From the NCBI GenBank assembly GCA_030595455.1, contig JAUVDF010000039.1:1-7599 (forward strand): a stretch of 7,599 bases of DNA. Direction: 5' to 3'. The notes below the pieces were generated by a model that was not told the DNA's origin, ran no database searches, and saw only the letters and a list, made by a program, of their open reading frames with translations. The position numbers and the translations under genes are program-made. This document shows, piece by piece, positions 1-5,744 of this stretch. The stretch is from Fidelibacterota bacterium (GTDB lineage Bacteria > Fidelibacterota > UBA8477 > JABMPR01). Each line of letters starts with the position of its first letter. Position 1 is the first letter of the stretch.

Positions 1-278
1 TCCTGAGCATTATCACGCCCAAAACTCTTGATCATAAATTGTTTTACATAATCCAGCTCAGCCTTGACAACTTTACCATCGGCTTTCATAACTGCTGCGA
101 CAAGGACTACTAAAGCCACAGCAAAATCACCTGGTCTGGTCCGTTGTCCCACCGTATTGAATCCACTGGGTTGCTTCCCCTGGGCATCCATCTGACCACC
201 AAGCCACCAACCGATCAAACCACCAATGGGACCGGCAAAGGCCCACCCTAATCCTGCTCCAAACATTTTACCTAACAT
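1..278 (-). CDS. TerB/DjlA-like membrane-anchored protein, N-terminal part (C-terminus beyond the window)
   Basis: The first 92 codons are readable. Residues 1-30 form a hydrophobic glycine-rich segment (GAGLGWAFAGPIGGLIGWWLGG), with GxxxG-like spacing that suggests a membrane anchor. A polar linker with the motif QRTRPGDF (about 45-52) follows. Then comes the start of a helical TerB-like domain, with AVMKADGKVVKAELDYVKQF at about 62-81; the acidic ADGxVxxxE pattern is typical of TerB and DjlA families. In relatives this layout often continues into a full TerB domain and a C-terminal J domain, so a DnaJ-type membrane co-chaperone is a reasonable guess, but no J domain is visible here. The ATG at 278 is chosen as the first in frame. 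Its upstream GGA gives only a weak ribosome site, and an alternative ATG lies at 266. It follows the carrier-protein gene by 48 bp on the same strand, so co-transcription is likely although a functional link is not obvious. Confidence 0.75.
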   Translation of the reverse strand, partial: MLGKMFGAGLGWAFAGPIGGLIGWWLGGQMDAQGKQPSGFNTVGQRTRPGDFAVALVVLVAAVMKADGKVVKAELDYVKQFMIKSFGRDNAQ

Positions 279-285
279 CTATATT

Positions 286-320
286 CCATTTCTCAATTTC
301 TAATTTCAAGTTTCAATTCT
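286..320 (-). repeat. AT-rich heptad-like tandem repeat in the gap before the TerB-type gene
   Basis: Read on the minus strand, the gap between the carrier-protein stop and the next start consists of about five degenerate 7-nt units: AGAATTG, AAACTTG, AAATTAG, AAATTGA and GAAATGG. The period is visible directly. The function is unknown. It could be a slippage-prone low-complexity spacer or one copy of a dispersed low-complexity repeat. Confidence 0.5.
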
Positions 321-326
321 TAATAC

Positions 327-827
327 TTACCCAATCTCGATGATATTTGTTCCCTTGTCAACCGTTTGACCTGCTTGAACATTTATTTTCAGAATCGTAC
401 CGGAAACAGGGGCTTTGATTTCATTTTCCATTTTCATGGCTTCCATGAGCAACAGAGGTTCACCTTCCTCAACCTCATCACCAACTTGGTAAAATATTTT
501 TGTGATGAGTCCTGGTATTTGCGTAGCAACTTGGCCAAGCTTTGTTTCCTCAACAGATTCCCAACCTAGGTCCCTCAAATGCAGATGTATGGCATCTAGG
601 AGCTTAATGGATAGGGGAGCGCCATTGACATTCACCCTTTGGTCATTTTCCGAACATACACCTACTACAAATGATTGATTGTCCAGTAGTACACTATAGA
701 CACCTCGTTGTATTTTGACGGCATCAAGTCGCATTTGACCCAAAGCAGAATCAATTACCAGCTTATCTCCAGCAATTTTGATATCGATGCTGAGTGCTTT
801 ATCACCAAGATTGACCTCATATTTCAT
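327..827 (-). CDS. Biotin carboxyl carrier protein of an acyl-CoA carboxylase (biotin/lipoyl-attachment domain)
   Basis: This 166-aa protein carries the biotin that shuttles carboxyl groups from the biotin carboxylase to a carboxyltransferase in a cytosolic acyl-CoA carboxylase (acetyl- or propionyl-CoA type). The C-terminal 70 residues are a complete biotinyl domain. The biotinylation motif is EAMKM, with target Lys132, and the flanking glycines PGLITK and APVSGTI are in place. Residues 1-95 resemble the linker/BT-like region in front of the biotinyl domain of propionyl-CoA carboxylase alpha (YSVLLDNQSFVVGV, then VNVNGAPLSIKLLD). They do not look like the Pro/Ala-rich front of E. coli AccB, so I leave the symbol blank. 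The start overlaps the stop of the upstream biotin carboxylase as ATGA, which indicates translational coupling and a shared complex. The carboxyltransferase gene is absent from the window, so substrate specificity cannot be read. Confidence 0.92.
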   Translation of the reverse strand: MKYEVNLGDKALSIDIKIAGDKLVIDSALGQMRLDAVKIQRGVYSVLLDNQSFVVGVCSENDQRVNVNGAPLSIKLLDAIHLHLRDLGWESVEETKLGQVATQIPGLITKIFYQVGDEVEEGEPLLLMEAMKMENEIKAPVSGTILKINVQAGQTVDKGTNIIEIG

Positions 828-2329
828 CTATGAGTCTGCTCTTTCTGGGCTGTAACCCAATTTGATTTGACTTTTTTCGTAGACTTGTCCCCTTGTGAAT
901 TGTGTTTAAGCTGCTCAATATGCTGAAATAGAGTTCCACCGGCGACCAGCATTGTTTTATCACTGGATTCGGCTAGCTCCTTGTGGAGGTCATTTTTATA
1001 CTGTGAGTAAAAATGTGTATCATATGGTCCCTCACGGAAAACCGGATGCTTAAGAACTGAGCGACAAAATTGGATTGTCGTTTCAATACCGCCGATATAG
1101 AACTCTCTCAGGGCACGCTCACTACGGTTTATAGCAGATTCACGATTTTCTGCCCAACACACTAATTTTCCCAACATGGGATCATAGTAAGGTGTGATTT
1201 CCATACCCTGTCTGATGGCGCCATCGAATCTTGTGCCAGCCCCATCTGGAATCTGTAACATGACTATTTCACCGGTTGAGGGTGCAAAGTCCTGGGCAGC
1301 ATCTTCAGCATAAATTCGACACTCTATGGCATGACCGGAAATACTGACTTCATTCTGTTTCAGCGATAGTGGTAAACCAGCTGCGATTCGTATTTGTTCG
1401 GCCACCAGATCAACCCCAGTAATCATCTCTGTCACGGGGTGTTCAACTTGTAACCGGGTATTCATTTCCAGAAAATAGAAGTTTTTGTTTTTATCGACTA
1501 GAAATTCAACTGTTCCAGCTCCTTCATAGTCACAACTCTGAGCAGTTTCCACTGCCGCCTGTCCCATTTTTTGTCGTAGTTCCGAATCAATAAATGGGGA
1601 GGGTGACTCTTCAATTACTTTCTGATACCGACGTTGGATAGAGCATTCGCGTTCATTCAGGTGAATCGTATTTCCATGCTGGTCAGCTAAAATCTGGAAT
1701 TCAATATGATGGGGTTCTTCTAAATATTTTTCAATATAAACCCTGCCATCACCAAAAGCTGATTGGGACTCACGCTGCGCCATGCCAACCGCATCACTAA
1801 ATGCTGTCGCATTTTCTACTATCCGCATACCCTTCCCGCCTCCACCACCGGCGGCTTTAATCAGTACTGGAAAACCGATCTTTTGAGCCACGGCTAGGGC
1901 TTGTTCAATATCATCAATTGGCTCTTCAGTTCCGGGGACTACGGGGACGTTCGTTTGCAGCATGGATTGCCGAGCCATGGTCTTATCACCCATGGTTTTT
2001 ATGGCATTGGCAGGAGGTCCAATAAAAGTTATCCCAGACTCAGCTACCTGTTTCGCAAAATCAGTATTTTCTGAGAGAAAGCCGTAGCCGGGATGGATAG
2101 CATCTGACTGTGATTTCTGGGCGACATCCAGAATCTTATCATATTTCAGATAGCTTTCACTGGAGGGAGACGCTCCAATATGATAGGCTTCATCCGCAAA
2201 TAGAACGTGGGGTGCCGTACGATCAGCATCTGAAAAAACAGCCACAGTCTTGATACCCATTTCACGGCAGGTCCGCATGACTCGCAATGCGATTTCTCCC
2301 CGATTTGCCACTAATATTTTATTAAACAT
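824..2329 (-). CDS. accC: Biotin carboxylase subunit of acetyl-/propionyl-CoA carboxylase
   Basis: This 501-aa protein carries out ATP-dependent carboxylation of carrier-bound biotin with bicarbonate. The N-terminal domain begins FNKILVANRGEIALRV. The ATP-grasp glycine loop is at 161-168 (GGGGGKGM), with Lys116 and Lys158 placed as in E. coli AccC. The metal and catalytic cluster falls at the expected positions: Glu275, Glu288, Asn290, Arg292, Gln294, Val295, Glu296 (FLEMNTRLQVEHPV) and Arg338. In the loop CSIQRRYQKVIEE, Tyr235 stands where E. coli has His; this position varies in the family. The protein is about 50 residues longer than E. coli AccC. The extra tail (about 450-501) is polar and lysine-rich at the end. 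The start has AGAGGG eight bases upstream. It overlaps the carrier-protein gene by 4 bp and lies 126 bp after ligA on the same strand. Since the carrier is PCC-like, the true substrate could be propionyl-CoA or another acyl-CoA. Confidence 0.93.
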   Translation of the reverse strand: MFNKILVANRGEIALRVMRTCREMGIKTVAVFSDADRTAPHVLFADEAYHIGASPSSESYLKYDKILDVAQKSQSDAIHPGYGFLSENTDFAKQVAESGITFIGPPANAIKTMGDKTMARQSMLQTNVPVVPGTEEPIDDIEQALAVAQKIGFPVLIKAAGGGGGKGMRIVENATAFSDAVGMAQRESQSAFGDGRVYIEKYLEEPHHIEFQILADQHGNTIHLNERECSIQRRYQKVIEESPSPFIDSELRQKMGQAAVETAQSCDYEGAGTVEFLVDKNKNFYFLEMNTRLQVEHPVTEMITGVDLVAEQIRIAAGLPLSLKQNEVSISGHAIECRIYAEDAAQDFAPSTGEIVMLQIPDGAGTRFDGAIRQGMEITPYYDPMLGKLVCWAENRESAINRSERALREFYIGGIETTIQFCRSVLKHPVFREGPYDTHFYSQYKNDLHKELAESSDKTMLVAGGTLFQHIEQLKHNSQGDKSTKKVKSNWVTAQKEQTHR

Positions 2330-2342
2330 TCATTCAGCCCTC

Positions 2343-2442
2343 TGACACTGATTCTCACAGATCTTCACAGATGTTTCCCGTAGGTCTAGCGATAATTTTT
2401 CTATTACTTCCATCAGCGTTTTATCCGTGTTAATCCGTGGCT
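2343..2442. repeat. Two outward-facing arms of 10-nt-phased ATCnGnG repeats between ligA and accC
   Basis: The left arm, read on the minus strand from 2372 to 2343, has three 10-nt units: ATCTGTGAAG, ATCTGTGAGA and ATCAGTGTCA. The right arm, read on the plus strand from 2412, has ATCAGCGTTTT, ATCCGTGTTA and ATCCGTGGCT. The arms flank about 39 bp (2373-2411) and are imperfect inverted copies of each other. The spacing of about one helical turn and the shared ATCnGnG core are direct observations. The origin is inferred: it looks like one copy of a dispersed intergenic repeat rather than an operator for accC. Confidence 0.6.
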
Positions 2443-2461
2443 AAAAAAATAGTCACTATTT
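2443..2461 (-). terminator. Weak hairpin plus T-tract at the ligA stop
   Basis: On the minus strand AAATAG, loop TGA and CTATTT form a 6-bp hairpin (2447-2461) that overlaps the ligA stop codon and runs into a stretch of seven Ts (2449-2443). The stem is almost all A-T, so termination would be inefficient. Read-through into accC is plausible. Confidence 0.35.
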
Positions 2462-4468
2462 CTCCACTATCTCTTGGAATTCATTTTCTGTCAGTACTTT
2501 TACCCCAAGTTTGGCAGCTTTTTCAAGTTTAGAGCCAGCCCCGGGACCTGCAACAAGATAAGTCGTTTTTTTGCTGATTGAATTTGCAGTAGAACCACCT
2601 AGAGATTCAACCACTTCTCTAGCAGTATCGCGATTGTACAGCTCCAGTTTTCCTGTAAAAACAAAGGATAAGCCTGAAAATTTATCATCAGAAGTATCTT
2701 TTACAGCAGTTTTCGGATTTAAACCGGTAGCGACCAGTTGCGCTATTAATCCTCGGTTATCTTCTTCCTTAAAGAACTCAACAACACCTCGGGCAACTAT
2801 AGGTCCAACCTCATCCGTAATTTCAAGACCCTCAATCTTTGCCTCAGCGAGGCCAGCTAAAGAACCATATTTGTTTGCGAGAACTTTCGAAAGCTGTTCA
2901 CCGACATTCCGAATCCCTAAACCATGAATCAGGCGCCATAAATCTACCGATTTGCTCTGTTTAATGGCTGCTAAGATGTTGTCAGCAGATTTTTCAGCCA
3001 TCCGCTCCAGGTCAGCTAACTGATCTTTCGTCAAAGTATAAATATCGGCAATGCTGGTAATGAGCTCTGTGTCAACGAGTTGCGAGACCAGCTTGGTTCC
3101 AAATCCGTCAATATCCAGACAACGCTTGGATACAAAGTGCTCAATACGTCTCTTTATCTGGGCGGGACAGGAAATATTCTGGCAATAATGTTTGGCTTCG
3201 CCTTCTAGCCTGACAACATGTCCACCACACTCAGGGCATTGATCAGGTATCAGATAGGCTTTAGAATCTGCATCACGTTTGTTATCGCTAGTGAGCCCGA
3301 CAATCTGGGGGATGACATCACCAGCTCTTTGTACAATGACAGTATCACCTTTCCGAAGATCCTTAAGGTCAATCTCATCTTGATTATGTAAGGAAGCACT
3401 TGCTACCATCACTCCACCCAAATGGATGGGAACTAACTTTGCTACAGGTGTGATTGCCCCGGTTCTGCCCACGCTAGCCACAATCTCCTCAATTTTTGTG
3501 ATTTCGAGACGGGCTTTAAATTTTCCAGCTATTGCCCAGCGGGGGGAGCGACTGCGTATCCCCAGCTGATCTTGATAAGCCAGAGAATTTATCTTAGTGA
3601 CCGTGCCATCAATATCATAACTCAAGGTCTCGCGGTCTGTTTCTAAGTCCTGATGAAATTGAATCACCTCATCAATCCCATGGCAGAGCTGAAAACGATC
3701 ATTCACCGGAAAGCCCCAGTCTTTAAGGGATTGGATAAAATCCATGTGTGAGACAACCTGGTAGTCATCAATGCGACCGGAGGCATAGATGTTGATTTTA
3801 AGATTGCGTGTGGCTGTGATTCGAGAATCGAGTTGCCGCAAACTCCCGGCAGCAGCATTTCGAGGATTGGCAAATAGTGGTTTTTCAGCGGCTAGCTGGC
3901 TTTGATTGAGGGCTTCAAAATCTTTGTGGGCTAAAAAAACCTCACCTCGAACTTCCAGATATTGTGGAACAGGCCTACTCTGATTATTCAAGCTCAGGGG
4001 CAAAGATTTTAAAGTTTTTAGATTTTGAGTAATATTTTCGCCAGTGTATCCATCCCCACGAGTAGAACCGGCAGTAAAAATACCATCTACATAGACCAGC
4101 TCAACCCCAAGACCATCCAATTTTGGTTCTGCAACATATTCGATAAGATCCTGTTCCAAATCCTTGCGAACTCTCGTATCAAAATCTATTAATTCCTGAG
4201 TATCCATAGCGTTGGCCAGGGATAGCATAGGAAGACTGTGAGTAAGCGACTCAAACTTGGAAAGAGGGGTGCTCCCGACACGCTGTGTAGGTGAATCAGG
4301 CCTGGCTAAATCAGGGAAATTAGTTTCCAGTTCCTGAAGTTCACGCAATAGGGCATCATAGTTTGCATCTGAAGTAGAAGGGGCATCCAGAACATAATAC
4401 TTGTAGTTATGTTCATTGAGCTGCCTGGTGAGGTCTAGTATACGAGATTCAGCTTGTAATGGGTCCAT
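2456..4468 (-). CDS. ligA: NAD-dependent DNA ligase
   Basis: This full-length 670-aa LigA seals nicks in duplex DNA using NAD+ in replication and repair. Domains in order: the Ia NMN-binding region with the YY...D.P..SDANYD pattern (about 24-38); the adenylation domain with catalytic Lys116 in EPKLDG, STRGDG at 135-140 and Glu176 in VRGEVF; the OB fold with VGRTGAITPVAKL (about 333-345) and GDTVIVQRAGDVIPQIV; a four-cysteine zinc finger (Cys411, 414, 429, 434); helix-hairpin-helix repeats (about 445-580); and a C-terminal BRCT domain (about 595-670, with ESLGG and TTYLVAG). The segment around Lys316 reads AIAGKFKAR where E. coli has the AxKFP form, a mild divergence that keeps the lysine. The ATG at 4468 gives the expected N-terminus, but no Shine-Dalgarno is visible before it. 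It lies downstream of three terminator-like hairpins, so it probably has its own promoter close by or depends on read-through. Confidence 0.98.
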   Translation of the reverse strand: MDPLQAESRILDLTRQLNEHNYKYYVLDAPSTSDANYDALLRELQELETNFPDLARPDSPTQRVGSTPLSKFESLTHSLPMLSLANAMDTQELIDFDTRVRKDLEQDLIEYVAEPKLDGLGVELVYVDGIFTAGSTRGDGYTGENITQNLKTLKSLPLSLNNQSRPVPQYLEVRGEVFLAHKDFEALNQSQLAAEKPLFANPRNAAAGSLRQLDSRITATRNLKINIYASGRIDDYQVVSHMDFIQSLKDWGFPVNDRFQLCHGIDEVIQFHQDLETDRETLSYDIDGTVTKINSLAYQDQLGIRSRSPRWAIAGKFKARLEITKIEEIVASVGRTGAITPVAKLVPIHLGGVMVASASLHNQDEIDLKDLRKGDTVIVQRAGDVIPQIVGLTSDNKRDADSKAYLIPDQCPECGGHVVRLEGEAKHYCQNISCPAQIKRRIEHFVSKRCLDIDGFGTKLVSQLVDTELITSIADIYTLTKDQLADLERMAEKSADNILAAIKQSKSVDLWRLIHGLGIRNVGEQLSKVLANKYGSLAGLAEAKIEGLEITDEVGPIVARGVVEFFKEEDNRGLIAQLVATGLNPKTAVKDTSDDKFSGLSFVFTGKLELYNRDTAREVVESLGGSTANSISKKTTYLVAGPGAGSKLEKAAKLGVKVLTENEFQEIVEK

Positions 4469-4495
4469 AGCGTGAAAAGGTAATCAGTTGTACCC

Positions 4496-4530
4496 AAAAA
4501 AAAACGCCCCAATACAGAGCGTTTCTAAAA
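4496..4530 (-). terminator. Terminator-like hairpin 1 (nearest to ligA)
   Basis: AAACGC (4502-4507) pairs with GCGTTT (4519-4524) around an 11-base loop. Read on the minus strand it ends in nine Ts (4504-4496). It is the weakest stem of the three related hairpins. It sits only 28 bases before the ligA start, so it could lie in the ligA leader or shield ligA from upstream transcription. Confidence 0.55.
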
Positions 4531-4558
4531 AAATCACTCTTCTGTGTGCTTGATAGTG

Positions 4559-4588
4559 AAAAAAAACGCTCCAGAGACACCGCGTTTT
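4559..4588 (-). terminator. Terminator-like hairpin 2 (middle)
   Basis: AAAACGC (4563-4569) pairs with GCGTTTT (4582-4588) around a 12-base loop. On the minus strand the stem leads into eight Ts (4566-4559). Its core matches hairpins 1 and 3, and it sits 62-63 bp from each. Confidence 0.6.
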
Positions 4589-4621
4589 AAATATTACCTG
4601 TAGAGTCTATGAGCTTTAATT

Positions 4622-4652
4622 AAAAAAAACGCTCCAGGGTAGGAGCGTTTTT
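4622..4652 (-). terminator. Strong intrinsic terminator (hairpin 3) after the small basic protein gene
   Basis: This is a perfect 11-bp stem, with AAAAACGCTCC (4625-4635) pairing to GGAGCGTTTTT (4642-4652) around a 6-base loop. On the minus strand it is followed by a run of eight Ts (4629-4622, partly inside the stem). It begins 24 bases after the stop codon of the 64-aa gene and is the obvious end of that transcript. Confidence 0.85.
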
Positions 4653-4675
4653 GAAATTGTTGTCGCGAGTAAAGT

Positions 4676-4870
4676 CTATTTTATCAGTGAATCAATATTT
4701 TCAGTGATGAAATCAGCATGATCCTTGTCTTCAGGAACAGCTAGCATTCCTTCTCTAAAACGAAGGGAACTAGTCTTGTCTTTCTTTATGGGAAGGATAT
4801 AACGTACCATTTTTTTATGGGTACGGATCTTTCCGCGTACTTTATCTCCGAATGCTTGTGCCTTGGCCAT
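4676..4870 (-). CDS. Small basic protein of unknown function (64 aa)
   Basis: I do not recognise this protein with certainty. It starts MAKAQAFGDKVRGK, is rich in Lys and Arg in its first half (KIRTHKKMVRYILPIKKDK), and ends more acidic (VPEDKDHADFITENIDSLIK). There is no signal peptide, membrane segment or cysteine. The central part, with KTSSLRFREGMLAVP, suggests a short beta-rich fold. It vaguely recalls the small DUF4295/bL38-type ribosomal proteins of Bacteroidota, but that is a weak similarity by eye only. The gene is convincing because the ATG is preceded by a near-perfect GGAGG seven bases away and the stop is followed by a strong terminator. Together these look like a well-expressed single-gene transcript. 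A nucleic-acid- or ribosome-associated role is inference from charge and expression signals. Confidence 0.75.
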   Translation of the reverse strand: MAKAQAFGDKVRGKIRTHKKMVRYILPIKKDKTSSLRFREGMLAVPEDKDHADFITENIDSLIK

Positions 4871-4876
4871 GGTCTT

Positions 4877-4882
4877 TCCTCC
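4877..4882 (-). promoter_or_regulatory. Strong ribosome binding site of the 64-aa gene
   Basis: The minus strand reads TGGAGG, seven bases before the ATG at 4870. It is the best Shine-Dalgarno in the window and fixes this start. ligA, by contrast, has none visible. Confidence 0.8.
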
Positions 4883-4886
4883 AGTT

Positions 4887-4908
4887 GTTTAGCGGGGCGA
4901 AACTAAAC
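4887..4908 (-). other. Short inverted repeat in the leader of the 64-aa gene
   Basis: GTTTAG (4887-4892) and CTAAAC (4903-4908) are a perfect 6-bp inverted repeat around a 10-base GC-rich loop. It lies a few bases upstream of the Shine-Dalgarno. It could fold in the mRNA leader and modulate ribosome access, or be chance. The rest of the gap up to 4978 shows no clear promoter. Confidence 0.35.
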
Positions 4909-4978
4909 GCCGTGCAAGCTGTTTGCAAATAATTTCGTCACCATGAGCACGATCATATCCAGTATACGACATCAATTA

Positions 4979-5542
4979 TTAAAAGAAACTTTTCAAAAAG
5001 CCAAAGAAAGATGATTCCTCTTCAGTTTGGCTAAGTACTGGTTGGAGACCGGTCAATTCCAGGATATCATTCTCAAATACCTGGTGATCCTGATAGCCTA
5101 CATATTTGCGGTGAATGTTAAAATCTTGGTCAATGACAAATGTTGTGGGAATTCCACGAACACCACCATAAGCCTGAACTACGGTTCCATTTCCATAGAC
5201 AATTGGATAATTGATATTCATTTTTTCAGCAAATGGGACGACAGCAGAAGGACCACCTTGATCAAGAGAGACACCCAGAACAACAATATCATCTTTATAA
5301 TCATTTTGGAGTTGAATAAAGCTAGGGATTTCCATTTTACAGGGACCACACCAGGTAGCCCAAAAGTCAAGCAGGATTACTTTCCCCTTATAATCTGAGA
5401 GTGAAACTTGTTTACCCTCAATATCTGTGAGTGTAAAATCTGGTGCTTCTTGTGCATTCACAGAAGTAGTACCAATCATAAAAATACCAAATATCACAAA
5501 GATAATGGCGGCAGTGCTTGCAATTATTTTATTCTTTTTCAT
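4979..5542 (-). CDS. Secreted TlpA/ResA-like thioredoxin-fold protein
   Basis: This is a 187-aa protein of the AhpC/TSA-redoxin TlpA type, a thiol:disulfide oxidoreductase acting outside the cytoplasm. The N-terminus is a signal peptide: a KKNK charged start, a hydrophobic core at about 6-24, and a likely cleavage after VNA (residue 30). The mature protein begins with the APDFTLTDIEGKQVSLSDYKGK pattern in two parts (about 33-54). The active site WCGPC has Cys65 and Cys68, and the cis-proline is Pro132 in GIPTTF. The start is set at 5542 because AAGGA lies eight bases upstream and a proper signal peptide begins there. The longer frame to 5581 only adds a basic 13-residue leader without a ribosome site. 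Such proteins reduce cytochrome c maturation partners or other exported thiols; no partner gene is in the window. It is transcribed divergently from the GH13 gene. Confidence 0.92.
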   Translation of the reverse strand: MKKNKIIASTAAIIFVIFGIFMIGTTSVNAQEAPDFTLTDIEGKQVSLSDYKGKVILLDFWATWCGPCKMEIPSFIQLQNDYKDDIVVLGVSLDQGGPSAVVPFAEKMNINYPIVYGNGTVVQAYGGVRGIPTTFVIDQDFNIHRKYVGYQDHQVFENDILELTGLQPVLSQTEEESSFFGFLKSFF

Positions 5543-5548
5543 CTTTAA

Positions 5549-5553
5549 TCCTT
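5549..5553 (-). promoter_or_regulatory. Ribosome binding site that decides the TlpA-like start
   Basis: The minus strand reads AAAAGGATTAAAG immediately before the ATG at 5542. AAGGA is well spaced, and the signal peptide starts exactly there, so the upstream in-frame ATG at 5581 is unlikely to be used. Confidence 0.7.
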
Positions 5554-5662
5554 TTCTTCGCATCATGTGTCTTAGAACCAACTTTAGCCATCGCGTTACA
5601 AATAACTACGCTGAATATGGCTTTATAATCCATTGAATCACATTATGTTTCCGCGCTGAAGT

Positions 5663-5702
5663 CTGATAATTAACAAAATGTCTGCCAGATGTCAATTTTC
5701 AG
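5663..5702. promoter_or_regulatory. Imperfect 13-bp inverted repeat in the divergent intergenic region
   Basis: The left arm CTGATAATTAACA (5663-5675) and the right arm TGTCAATTTTCAG (5690-5702) are inverted copies matching at 11 of 13 positions. Between them lies a smaller perfect palindrome, TCTGCCAGA (5681-5689). It sits 42 bp before the GH13 start and about 120 bp from the TlpA-like start. It could be an operator for a dimeric regulator or an mRNA leader hairpin. The left arm contains GATAAT, which could serve as a -10 element, but no good -35 accompanies it. No other clear promoter is visible in 5543-5744. Confidence 0.45.
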
Positions 5703-5732
5703 TCCTTCTAACGCTGCTTTTTGGGTCAGAAT

Positions 5733-5738
5733 GGGAGA
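5733..5738 (+). promoter_or_regulatory. Ribosome binding site of the GH13 lipoprotein gene
   Basis: GGGAGA lies six bases before the ATG at 5745. Together with the lipoprotein signal peptide that begins there, it supports this start. Confidence 0.75.
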
Positions 5739-5744
5739 ATCCAC

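Noticed and set aside
366..569. Plus-strand frame of 67 codons opposite the carrier protein
   Set aside because: It is antisense to the biotinyl domain with its EAMKM motif.
2330..2413. A 27-codon minus-strand reading frame whose TGA directly abuts the accC ATG
   Set aside because: It has no Shine-Dalgarno, and much of it is the phased repeat sequence; the frame looks incidental, although a leader peptide cannot be excluded.
2571..2927. Plus-strand frame of 118 codons within ligA
   Set aside because: It is antisense to the HhH and BRCT region of an intact ligA and shows no recognisable protein features.
4496..4652. The three spaced repeats as a CRISPR array
   Set aside because: Each repeat is a hairpin followed by a T-tract with diverged loops, intervening sequences carry a partial repeat of the gene end, and no cas gene is present; tandem terminators explain it better.
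5027..5398. Plus-strand frame of 123 codons opposite the TlpA-like gene
   Set aside because: The minus strand encodes the WCGPC active site and cis-proline motif; this frame is a shadow.
5543..5581. Longer start of the TlpA-like gene, adding 13 residues
   Set aside because: The extension is basic, has no ribosome site, and would put a charged leader in front of a standard signal peptide; the internal ATG at 5542 has AAGGA at good spacing.
5624..5629. TATAAT hexamer as a promoter for the GH13 gene
   Set aside because: No -35-like hexamer lies at 16-18 bp spacing, and such hexamers are frequent by chance in AT-rich spacers.
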